Shown here: positions 49,386 to 57,626 of the stretch, one piece after another | Layout: the number at the start of each line of letters is the position of its first letter | Numbering within the stretch: position 1 is the stretch's first letter | Assembly: GCA_946623875.1 (NCBI GenBank) | Contig: CAMORO010000001.1 | Location: 22,768-86,767 of the forward strand | Length of the DNA stretch: 64,000 bases | Reading direction: 5' to 3' | Source of the DNA: an uncultured Lachnospiraceae bacterium | Lineage (GTDB): Bacteria > Bacillota > Clostridia > Lachnospirales > Lachnospiraceae | Notes under the pieces: generated by a model | What the model was told of the DNA's origin: nothing | The model's database searches: none | Seen by the model: the letters and a program-made list of their open reading frames with translations, nothing else | Translations under genes and position numbers: made by a program

Positions 49386-50801
49386 TCATGTTTTGCCGTC
49401 GCTGTTTAATCCGTCAGCTATCTCAAACATGGATGAACCGTTTTCGTCAGCTACCTTCGCAAGGTCCTCATATTCCCATTTTTTTCTGATCACGCCGTAT
49501 CCTTCCGAAACTTTACGCTTCATTATACCATAAGATGTCTCAACCTTCTCTATATACCTGTCGAGTATATAACGCCTGCACAAGCTCTCGCGAATACCGA
49601 TCGTTGTTGTATATTTAAAGATCGCCCTGATAACCTTATCCTTTGACTCTTCCTTACACAGTATCCTGAATTCAATACCCGGTCTTGATTTCTTCATATA
49701 GGCGGGAACCGTATATGCTTCAAGGGCTCCTGCAGTAAAAAGCTGTTCAACGGCATACCCGGTCTGTTCACCCGTCATATCGTCAACATTGAATACAAGC
49801 TCCGACACAATATTGCCATCGTCTGTCCTTATCAGACCGCCATCTTCAGTAACGGCTGCCATATTACGGTCTTTATCACAGCCCTCAGCCTTATCATTCC
49901 TGCATGTATCTCCGGCAAATACCCTTACGCAATTGGCCTGCTCAAAGTCCTTCTTACCCATTCCGTACCCGATACCGCTTACCTTCATAACAGGCATACC
50001 GGTAAAGTCACTCGCAAAATGTTTAAGCAGAGCCGCGCCCGTCGGAGTACACAGCTCACTGCTGATATGTCCCTGATAGACAGGAACATCCCTCAGTATA
50101 TATGCAGTAGCCGGAGCCGGAACGGGTAATATCCCGTGTGCGCAGTGTACATGACCGCTTCCGACATTGATATCCGATGCCAGTATCCTGTCCGCGCCTA
50201 TCATATCAATAAGCAGACATACGGCAACAACATCGGCAACCGCATCCTTTGTTCCAACCTCATGGAAATGTATATCCGTAACCGGGATCGCATGTGCATG
50301 ACTCTCGGCTTCAGCGATAAGCTTATATACAGCGACCGCATCCTTTTTTACCCTTTCGGGAACCGACAGCCCGTTTATCATATGCTCTATATCATGCAGG
50401 TTGCTGTGTTCGTGATGATGATCATGACCTTCATGATGATGCCCGTGACCCTCATCATGATCATGGTCTCCGTGGTGATGCCCGTGGTCATGGTCGGATA
50501 AGATTCCTTCCTCTTCTCTGCCCCCGACCTTTGCGTCGGGGGAGCCCGTCGGCTTTGAGACATCAGGGGAATCCGACAGGATTCCTTCCTCTTCTCTGCC
50601 CCCGACCAACACCTTCATATGTGTTCCTGTTATCCCGCATTTAACGGATCTTACGGGAATAACCTCAACACCGGGAATACCTGCATTGTTCATAGTATCA
50701 GTGAAACGCTTCTTCCCGTCTTCATCAAGAAGCTCATACAATGCAGCCGTGAGCATATCTCCCGAGGCTCCCATTGCACAGTCAAAATACAATACCCTCA
50801 T
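49386..50801 (-). CDS. larC: LarC, nickel insertion protein of nickel-pincer cofactor synthesis
   Basis: LarC (DUF111) is the CTP-dependent cyclometallase that inserts nickel into the pincer cofactor of lactate racemase-type enzymes. The 471-residue protein starts MRVLYFDCAMGASGDMLTAAL. It has a His-rich nickel region at about 104-133 and C-terminal FNVDDMTGEQTGYAVEQLF and FRILCKEESKDKVIRAIF. It is one continuous frame, whereas Lactobacillus larC needs a frameshift. Residues 66-103 hold VGGREEEGILSD twice with SPDVSKPTGSPDAK between; this is encoded by a dispersed DNA repeat. larB lies 13 bp upstream. Confidence 0.93.
   Translation of the reverse strand: MRVLYFDCAMGASGDMLTAALYELLDEDGKKRFTDTMNNAGIPGVEVIPVRSVKCGITGTHMKVLVGGREEEGILSDSPDVSKPTGSPDAKVGGREEEGILSDHDHGHHHGDHDHDEGHGHHHEGHDHHHEHSNLHDIEHMINGLSVPERVKKDAVAVYKLIAEAESHAHAIPVTDIHFHEVGTKDAVADVVAVCLLIDMIGADRILASDINVGSGHVHCAHGILPVPAPATAYILRDVPVYQGHISSELCTPTGAALLKHFASDFTGMPVMKVSGIGYGMGKKDFEQANCVRVFAGDTCRNDKAEGCDKDRNMAAVTEDGGLIRTDDGNIVSELVFNVDDMTGEQTGYAVEQLFTAGALEAYTVPAYMKKSRPGIEFRILCKEESKDKVIRAIFKYTTTIGIRESLCRRYILDRYIEKVETSYGIMKRKVSEGYGVIRKKWEYEDLAKVADENGSSMFEIADGLNSDGKT
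50502..50607. repeat. Structured repeat inserted in frame within larC
   Basis: Two identical 28-bp direct repeats (50502-50529 and 50580-50607) lie exactly 78 bp, or 26 codons, apart. Between them is an 8-bp hairpin (CCCCCGAC 50521-50528 with GTCGGGGG 50535-50542). A 52-bp core at 50540-50591 also occurs, at 47 of 52 identical positions, at 3792-3843. The element is read through as protein without a stop or frame change. Confidence 0.85.
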
Positions 50802-50814
50802 AAATTCTCTCCTT

Positions 50815-51564
50815 TTACCTGTGATTTATCATGGATGCGACATATCCCGCACCAAATCCGTTGTCTATATTCACAACACTGACGCCTGAAGCACATGAAT
50901 TAAGCATGGAAAGAAGTGATGAAAGACCATGGAACGATGCTCCGTAGCCTACGCTTGTCGGGACTGCTATTACCGGACAATCCGCCAGGCCTCCGATAAC
51001 ACTCGCAAGCGCACCCTCCATTCCGGCTATTGCCACTATAACATTGGCGCTCATGATCTCATCCATATGATTTAACAGGCGGTGAAGTCCGGCCACCCCG
51101 ACATCATACAGTCTGACCACCTCATTTCCGAGGGCTTCCGCTGTCAGAGCCGCCTCCTCTGCGACAGGGATATCACTGGTTCCGCCTGTAGCCACAACGA
51201 TCTTCCCTGTTCCCGACGTTTCAGGGATCCTTCCCACTGTAGCAAGACCGGCAGCATCATTGTAAACACATTCGTTTGGATAACGTTTAAGCAGTTCATC
51301 TGCTTTATCCCTGTTGATCCGCGTAACAATGACCGGCTCCTGTCCGTTTGACATGAACTTATCAACTATGGATATTATCTGTTCTGCTTCCTTTCCCGCT
51401 CCGTACACCACCTCGGCAATACCCTGCCTGGTCTTCCTGTGCATATCAAGCTTAGCAAATCCCAAATCTTCAAAAGGCTGTTTCTTAAGCTTAAGCTCCG
51501 CTTCTTCCACAGATACCCTGCCTTCCTTAACATCGGTAAGCAGCTTCCTAAGATCAGTTGCCAT
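50815..51564 (-). CDS. larB: LarB, nickel-pincer cofactor biosynthesis carboxylase
   Basis: LarB (PurE/AIRC-like) carboxylates and hydrolyses nicotinic acid adenine dinucleotide, the first step to the nickel-pincer cofactor. The 249-residue protein has an N-terminal MATDLRKLLTDVKEGRVSVEEAE. The PurE-like core has VVATGGTSDIPVAEEAALTAEALG, DVGVAGLHRLL and VIAVPTSVGYGASFHGLSSLL. The frame is open from 51579; I choose the ATG at 51564 because GAGG lies just upstream. It is followed at 13 bp by larC. LarE, the sulfur-transfer step, is not in the window. Confidence 0.93.
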   Translation of the reverse strand: MATDLRKLLTDVKEGRVSVEEAELKLKKQPFEDLGFAKLDMHRKTRQGIAEVVYGAGKEAEQIISIVDKFMSNGQEPVIVTRINRDKADELLKRYPNECVYNDAAGLATVGRIPETSGTGKIVVATGGTSDIPVAEEAALTAEALGNEVVRLYDVGVAGLHRLLNHMDEIMSANVIVAIAGMEGALASVIGGLADCPVIAVPTSVGYGASFHGLSSLLSMLNSCASGVSVVNIDNGFGAGYVASMINHR

Positions 51565-51639
51565 ATCCCACCTCGCCAAACGTTCTATAGAAAACGCATT
51601 AAATAATTGCGTTTACTATAAAAACAACATACAAACATT

Positions 51640-52863
51640 TCATTTACCCAAACCGAGTGCATATTCCTTAAACATATCACCCCTGTGCTCGAAATTCTTG
51701 AAATAACCATACGAAGCCGCTGCCGGCGACAGAAGACAGATCCTGTCCTGTCCCGTGATACCCGAAGCCAGCTCCACGGCACTTTTTAGATCTTCCGTGT
51801 AGTAGCAGTACTTAAGACCCTTAAGCTCACTCATTATACGTCTGCCCGTCTCATATGAAAAGATATATCTGAATTCATCATGCTTTCGTACATATCCGAT
51901 CAGTTCATCATAGTCGATCCCCCGGTCCATTCCTCCGATGATCACCGTATCCGTTTCTGGAAGTGCATTAAGTGCAGCGATAGTTGCCTGGGGGATGGTC
52001 GAGATCGAATCGTCATAATACCTTATACCGTTCCTGGTTCCTACATACTGCAGTCTGTGAGGAAGGCCTTCATACTCACTGAGTGACCGTCTTATGCTTT
52101 CATCATCGGCTCCGTATACATCATGTGCCACACGATACACAAATTCGGCATTTATGCAGTTATGATCACCCGGTATCTTCAGCTTAAATAACGGCTCACC
52201 CGACGGATCCCGGTGAATATCCTCATCTATGGTATAAACAGTTGCCTTTGTATCAACAGCCGGAACATTGCTTCCGGCATACAGCCTGTCATCACCGCCC
52301 TGAAACCTTGTAATATTTGACTTTGCATTAAAATATGCATCCATGGTCTCATAGTAATCAAGATGCTCCTCATAAAGATTAAGAAAGATCGCAATATGGG
52401 GGGACACGGTCACATGAGCCAACTGATGGCATGACATTTCAAAGACCACTATTAAATCTTCATCAGCCGCGATCTCATCATAATAATCAAGACATGGCAG
52501 TCCGATATTCCCGAGAAGCCTGACATTTCTGCCGGTACAGTCGGACAACACCTTTGCCATCATTGATGAAGTGGTACTCTTACCCTTGGTTCCCGTGATC
52601 CCGACAGTCCTGTCCCTGAAGCAGTCCAGAAATATCTGCGTCTGCGAAGTATACCGTGGGTCATCATCCTTCATGACTATCCCGGGACTCTTTATGATGT
52701 GATCATAAGCGGATCCGTCTATATCTTCTCTTTTACCCTCAAACACATCGATCACTAACGGTTCACAGTGTTTCTTAAGGAATGCTTCCGTTGACCTGCC
52801 TTCCCTGCCGTAGCCCCAGATAAGGATACGTTTATTGTTGAAGTTCTCGGATATATAGGACAT
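51640..52863 (-). CDS. murD: MurD-like UDP-N-acetylmuramoylalanine--D-glutamate ligase
   Basis: This is an ATP-dependent Mur ligase of 407 residues. It has the Rossmann start RILIWGYGREGRSTEAFLKK, the P-loop GITGTKGKSTTSSMMAKVL (about 89-107), NLYEEHLDYYETMDAYFNAK and YYDDSISTIPQATIAAL. Its length is somewhat under the usual 440-450. It is not in a division/cell-wall cluster but between larB and a lipoprotein gene. It may be the only MurD or a paralogue; the window cannot tell. Confidence 0.85.
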   Translation of the reverse strand: MSYISENFNNKRILIWGYGREGRSTEAFLKKHCEPLVIDVFEGKREDIDGSAYDHIIKSPGIVMKDDDPRYTSQTQIFLDCFRDRTVGITGTKGKSTTSSMMAKVLSDCTGRNVRLLGNIGLPCLDYYDEIAADEDLIVVFEMSCHQLAHVTVSPHIAIFLNLYEEHLDYYETMDAYFNAKSNITRFQGGDDRLYAGSNVPAVDTKATVYTIDEDIHRDPSGEPLFKLKIPGDHNCINAEFVYRVAHDVYGADDESIRRSLSEYEGLPHRLQYVGTRNGIRYYDDSISTIPQATIAALNALPETDTVIIGGMDRGIDYDELIGYVRKHDEFRYIFSYETGRRIMSELKGLKYCYYTEDLKSAVELASGITGQDRICLLSPAAASYGYFKNFEHRGDMFKEYALGLGK

Positions 52864-52914
52864 TTGCTTTTATCTCCCTGATCAGAGTCGGGAACTGCAT
52901 CCACTGACTCACTC

Positions 52915-54921
52915 TTACATTACATCTTCAATAATATGCACATCAACACTGTATGACGGGCCGTTCTTTGTTGTAACATTTACCACCGTGTCACCAACGG
53001 ATATCGGGATAATGGTCCCGTCCGAACGGACCTCACATATACTTTCATCTTCGGTTTCGAACTCCACCCCGTAGCTGTTAAGCTCACGACCGGTAAGCTC
53101 ATGCACTCTCAGATTTGCAAACACCGCCATGGGTCTTATCCTTATTACGTAGGGCTGTACTATTGACAGCTCATATCTGGCGGTCATAGGATAGAATTCT
53201 ATTATCTCACTTGAATGATAACCGTCTCTTGGCAATACGCACAGGCATATCTCACGCCACAGGCCCTCATATCCTATTATCACACGGGTTGTTCCGGGCA
53301 GCTTGGGCGATATCCAGTTATCTTCACCCACCGATACGATATCTGGATCATAATCAAGGATGGTTATTTCCGATTTATCGATAATATGCTTATTTTTGTA
53401 ATTATCCTGCCAGTAATACTTTATATTGAATGCTCCCGTACCTGCGGTTTTGCTGTACACAAGACTGTCCGTACTCAGCATCATCGGGGCCCTGTCATCC
53501 GATGAATTTCTGAGCTTAAGCGGTATCTTCAGGTTGGTATTACCGATATCCCACACATCGGGTTCATCCGTATAATCAATTTCGGCCTCTACTATCCTGG
53601 TCGCCCATACACCCCATTGGGAACCCGCTGATCCTGCGTAAGCATATCCGAGCATCACAGGATCGCCTTCCCTGATATGCCCCAGCCCGTCTGCCATTAT
53701 ACCGCTGTTATGGCATCTGGCGATCACATTTGTATTAATCTCCGATACCAGATCAAAATGTATACCGTCATTGGATTCAAAATACAACAGGCAACTGTCG
53801 GTTTTAAATCTGCGGTTTGTGGATACGGCTACGAATTTGCCGCTTTCCTCGATATAGGCAACATCCCACGAATCGGAATCCCTGTACTGATAGCTGCCCT
53901 TTGGCACCTTATCGTTCCTGACTGCTGCATAGCCCTTAAGTTCAAGTCTCCCCGGCCAGTCAGCCTGTGTTATGTCCGCGGTCCTTACTTCGGTAACCTT
54001 AACCCTGTCAGGTACACCCGAATAACCATCCTTGGTATTGTATACATATATTGTATTATCCACAATAACAAAGCCGGGCTCACCGCATCCCCAACCGATA
54101 TCTATACCGTCGTAATATACTATCGGCACAGGATCTCCGCCCCATCCTCTTCCGTTCCACTTCTCATAGGGTCCGTCCGGATTTACAGATCGTGCTATAA
54201 ATACGCTGTTACACAGGCCTTTTGCCCTTTTATTTATTGTAGATGTATATCCGATATAATAATACCCGTCGTAATAAAACACGTCAGGATCACAGGTTGA
54301 CAACCCGTCCGGTGAATCGGGCGACGGGCTTATCGCTACTTTTTCAGGCGACCAGGTCTCTCCACCATCATCCGAGTGCCTGTAGGTTATCCAGTCGTAC
54401 TCTCTTGACCCGTCTCCGGGTGCCGAAAACCACGCATCTATGCTCCCGTCTTCATTGTATATCATGGAAGGGCCGTATCTGTAGTCAGGAAGAAGGGCTG
54501 TAGAGGGGGTAAACACATCATGACCCGCATCTTTAAGAGTCATCCTTATATGCTTATTTAAGTACGGATTTATTTCCTCTGCCAAATCAGTTCCGTCTGT
54601 TTCATTTTTATCATTTTCATCGACGGTAACTTCTTCCGTGATCTCTTCGGTATTGTCCTCTTCATCCGGAACACTCTCTCCGTTCCCGGCCTCTGTATCG
54701 GACTGATCTTCCGTATCCATAGGATCCTGAATATCTGACTCTTCCGTTCTGTTTGATCCGACCGGTTTGCCGCTTAAGGTATTTTCCGACAGCGTAGATG
54801 ACGAAGGATCTGCCGGCACATAACATGAACACAGTATCAACGAGGCCGCAGCCGCGGATATGAGCACAACCCTCCTGCCAATGCCAAATACTTGTTTTTT
54901 TTCTGATCTTATCTTATACAT
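52915..54921 (-). CDS. Lipoprotein with GH43-like beta-propeller and Ig-like C-terminus
   Basis: The 668-residue secreted lipoprotein has a signal with lipobox at Cys33 (LILCSC) and a Glu/Asp/Thr-rich linker to about residue 115. A propeller domain follows with CDPDVFYYDGYYYIGYTST (GH43-like repeat signature), one Asp-box (SDDGGETWS) and DSWDVAYIEESGKFVAVSTNRR. The last 200 residues look like bacterial Ig-like domains. It is a close paralogue of the next gene upstream, from tandem duplication. With YesMN and a sugar ABC system nearby, an extracellular glycan-active or glycan-binding role is likely. The enzyme family is not certain. Confidence 0.78.
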   Translation of the reverse strand: MYKIRSEKKQVFGIGRRVVLISAAAASLILCSCYVPADPSSSTLSENTLSGKPVGSNRTEESDIQDPMDTEDQSDTEAGNGESVPDEEDNTEEITEEVTVDENDKNETDGTDLAEEINPYLNKHIRMTLKDAGHDVFTPSTALLPDYRYGPSMIYNEDGSIDAWFSAPGDGSREYDWITYRHSDDGGETWSPEKVAISPSPDSPDGLSTCDPDVFYYDGYYYIGYTSTINKRAKGLCNSVFIARSVNPDGPYEKWNGRGWGGDPVPIVYYDGIDIGWGCGEPGFVIVDNTIYVYNTKDGYSGVPDRVKVTEVRTADITQADWPGRLELKGYAAVRNDKVPKGSYQYRDSDSWDVAYIEESGKFVAVSTNRRFKTDSCLLYFESNDGIHFDLVSEINTNVIARCHNSGIMADGLGHIREGDPVMLGYAYAGSAGSQWGVWATRIVEAEIDYTDEPDVWDIGNTNLKIPLKLRNSSDDRAPMMLSTDSLVYSKTAGTGAFNIKYYWQDNYKNKHIIDKSEITILDYDPDIVSVGEDNWISPKLPGTTRVIIGYEGLWREICLCVLPRDGYHSSEIIEFYPMTARYELSIVQPYVIRIRPMAVFANLRVHELTGRELNSYGVEFETEDESICEVRSDGTIIPISVGDTVVNVTTKNGPSYSVDVHIIEDVM

Positions 54922-54951
54922 ACATGCCTCCGGTATCTGTCGATGGAAGTA

Positions 54952-56766
54952 TTATATATCCTTAATGATAATATCTACCGTATATTCCAATCCGTTTCCG
55001 CTCTTTACCGTAACCTGAGTTTCTCCTTCTTTTAGCGCAAGAACAGTTCCGTCAGCTCCGACACTGCACAGATCTGTATCCGACGAGCTGAAAGTCACTC
55101 CGTACCTGATTATCTCCTCATTTGTAAGTTCATGTACATCATAATCACCGAATACGGCCATGGGTCTTATCTTTATGATATACGGTTCCGCTATTTTAAG
55201 TACGTATCTGTCTGTGACCGGAACAAAACTTCTGATAACATCCGGATCCCCCTTGTCCGAAAATACACAGAGGCATATGTCACGCCTCATTCCTTCGTAT
55301 TCGATCGTAACCGGTGACATCCCCTCTGCCTTGGGTATTATATTGTTATCCTCATCTATTGTAAGTATATCCCTGTCATATTTCTCGATATTTATCTCAC
55401 TTCTGCTTATATCCCTTTCATTCCTGTGAACATCCCTTAAATAGTAGCGGATCACAAAAGGATCGTTCCTCAGCAGGGTACAGTACACAGGGGAATCCGT
55501 ACGAAGCATCAGGGGCGCCTTTTGTTCCTTTGCTTTACTGAAGTCAATGGGAATCTTAAGGTTACTCTTTCCGTCCTCTGAACGGTCTGTTTCATCCGTG
55601 TACTCAAGCATGGCGTGAGCCAGCCTGGTAGACCATACACCCCAGCTTTTATTGTCGGTTCCGCTGTATGAATATCCTATTATCACAGGCATATCGTTTC
55701 TTAAGTGACCGTATTTGTCACCCATTATAACACTGTTATGACATCCTGTTATCACATTGGTATTTATCTCGGATACTCTTTCAAAGCTTATCCCATCATC
55801 AGATTCATAGTACAGCAGACTGCTGTCATCCTTAAATCTCCTGTTGGTGCTGACAGACACGAATTTGTGACTCTCCTCAAGATAAACCACATCCCATGAA
55901 TCCGAATCATCATATACGTAGCTGTTATCCTCCAAAAGATCATTCCTGATAACCGCATATCCTTTGAAATCAAGCTTCTTTGGCCATAAAGGATCCCTGA
56001 TATCGGCCGTCCTTATCTCCGTAACCCTTACCCTTAATGCATCAGGAGAATAAGAATCCTTGGTACTGTATATATACAGCGTATTGTTTACCAGTACAAA
56101 CGAAGGCTCCCCGCATCCCCAGCCCAGAGCCAGACCGTCAAAATAAATGAGCGGTACGGGTGAACCGCCCCATCCCGACCCGTCCCACTTTTCATAAGGT
56201 CCTTCAGGATTTGAGCTGCGCGCCATAAACACACTGTTACAGAGGCCATCTCCGGTCCCGTCTATTGTAGCGGTATACCCCATATAGTAGTAACCGTCAT
56301 AATAAAACACATCCGGATCGCACACTGACAGCAGGTCGGGTGTACACGGAGAAGGTGTGAGCACAACCTTCTCATCCGACCATGTATGACCGCCGTCATC
56401 GGAATGCTTATAAGTTATCCAGTCGTATTCGTCAACACCGTCACCGGGGGATGCAAACCAGGCATCTATCCCGCCGTCATCATTCATCAAAAGTGACGGA
56501 CTGTATCTGTAATCCGGAAACCGGTTGTCAAACGGTGTGAAAACATCTTCTCCGCTTCCGGCAAGCGTTATCCTCACATGCCTGCCCTCAAGAGAACTGT
56601 CATACTTATTCTCTGTTCGTGTATTTTCTGTTTTATTACCTGTATCGGAAACATCCTTACCGGAGTGGGGCACCGATTCCCGAGACTGTATTTCCGATAC
56701 GTCCGCACATCCCGACAGTGTGACTGCCATTATAAGTACAGCGGAAAGAATTCTTAATCTTGTCAT
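54952..56766 (-). CDS. Lipoprotein with GH43-like beta-propeller, paralogue of the following gene
   Basis: This 604-residue lipoprotein has a lipobox at Cys20 (VTLSGC), a shorter linker than its paralogue, then the same propeller (CDPDVFYYDGYYYMGYTATI; Asp-box SDDGGHTWS; DSWDVVYLEESHKFVSVSTNRR). The same C-terminal Ig-like part follows. The two proteins align over nearly their whole length, and motifs such as WGCGEP and YRYSPS/YRYGPS are shared. The gene follows the YesN-type regulator by about 75 bp. In that gap a perfect 7-bp hairpin sits at 56805-56824. Confidence 0.78.
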   Translation of the reverse strand: MTRLRILSAVLIMAVTLSGCADVSEIQSRESVPHSGKDVSDTGNKTENTRTENKYDSSLEGRHVRITLAGSGEDVFTPFDNRFPDYRYSPSLLMNDDGGIDAWFASPGDGVDEYDWITYKHSDDGGHTWSDEKVVLTPSPCTPDLLSVCDPDVFYYDGYYYMGYTATIDGTGDGLCNSVFMARSSNPEGPYEKWDGSGWGGSPVPLIYFDGLALGWGCGEPSFVLVNNTLYIYSTKDSYSPDALRVRVTEIRTADIRDPLWPKKLDFKGYAVIRNDLLEDNSYVYDDSDSWDVVYLEESHKFVSVSTNRRFKDDSSLLYYESDDGISFERVSEINTNVITGCHNSVIMGDKYGHLRNDMPVIIGYSYSGTDNKSWGVWSTRLAHAMLEYTDETDRSEDGKSNLKIPIDFSKAKEQKAPLMLRTDSPVYCTLLRNDPFVIRYYLRDVHRNERDISRSEINIEKYDRDILTIDEDNNIIPKAEGMSPVTIEYEGMRRDICLCVFSDKGDPDVIRSFVPVTDRYVLKIAEPYIIKIRPMAVFGDYDVHELTNEEIIRYGVTFSSSDTDLCSVGADGTVLALKEGETQVTVKSGNGLEYTVDIIIKDI

Positions 56767-56840
56767 TTATCGTCTATTCCCGATTTGTCATAAGGCTACG
56801 GTACACATTCGTTATCACGAATGTCATAATCTGCTTTACA

Positions 56841-57626
56841 CTACCTGTTGTAATCCGAATAGCTTACTCCCGTGTATTTTTTGAAGCATCTGCTGAAATA
56901 ATTGGGATCGGGGATCCCCACCTCTGATGCCGTCTGAAACATCTTGTATCCTTTGCCTGCAAGCTTCTTTGCCGTTTCCATCCGGACCTCAGTAAGATAT
57001 TCAACAAAATTCTTGCCGGTATCCTGCTTGAACTTACGCGACAGATAGCTTGCGCTGAAACCGAAATGCTGTGCCACATACGCAAGATTGAGCTTAGGAT
57101 CCGTGTAATTGTCCTCGATGTACTTTTTCACCAGTTCACCGGGACTTGTTTCACCATCAGATCCGGCATACGGTGAATCTTCATCGTGTGCTTCCGCATC
57201 CGTTGCATCATCCGGTCCGGAATACTTAACGGCTGTCCCGCCCGCATCAAGCTTAGCCCTGGCCCGTTCCACCACCTTCATTATCTCTGCCCGGACCATG
57301 GGCTTAAGCATATATTCGAACACGGGCATGCTCACGCATTTCCTCGCATATTCGAACTCATCTATGGCAGTCATTATAATGATGATAAGCCCGGGATATC
57401 TTTCACTGGCGATCTGTGTGAACTCTATTCCGTCCATGAAGGGCATGGATATGTCCACAAATACGATATCGGGTCTTAATTCATCTATTATATTGATAGC
57501 CTCGATACCGCTGGTAGCCTCTCCGACCACCTCCATACCAAAGGTCTCCCATTTGATCGCAGCCCTCATCAGCCTGCGGGCAGACTCTTCATCATCAATT
57601 ATCATCACTCTATACGATCTCTTCAT
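56841..57626 (-). CDS. YesN-type response regulator with AraC DNA-binding domain
   Basis: This 261-residue protein has a receiver domain (VMIIDDEESARRLMRAAIKW; phospho-Asp in IVFVDISMPFMDG; then MTAIDEFEYARKC, Lys in YMLKPMVRAEI) and a C-terminal AraC-type double helix-turn-helix (YVAQHFGFSASYLSRKFKQD; PDPNYFSRCFKKYTGVSYSDYN). The frame is open from 57668; I choose the ATG at 57626, just after GAGGAAG, which overlaps the kinase gene by 17 bases. It probably controls the neighbouring lipoprotein and sugar transport genes. Confidence 0.9.
   Translation of the reverse strand: MKRSYRVMIIDDEESARRLMRAAIKWETFGMEVVGEATSGIEAINIIDELRPDIVFVDISMPFMDGIEFTQIASERYPGLIIIIMTAIDEFEYARKCVSMPVFEYMLKPMVRAEIMKVVERARAKLDAGGTAVKYSGPDDATDAEAHDEDSPYAGSDGETSPGELVKKYIEDNYTDPKLNLAYVAQHFGFSASYLSRKFKQDTGKNFVEYLTEVRMETAKKLAGKGYKMFQTASEVGIPDPNYFSRCFKKYTGVSYSDYNR

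Noticed and set aside
50493..50606. Sequencing or assembly duplication in larC
   Set aside because: The 52-bp core also occurs far away at 3792-3843 with diverged bases, so it is a real dispersed repeat. An extra local duplication of the 28-bp part cannot be fully excluded.
53677..54300. A 207-codon plus-strand frame
   Set aside because: Antisense to the beta-propeller lipoprotein; composition typical of a shadow.
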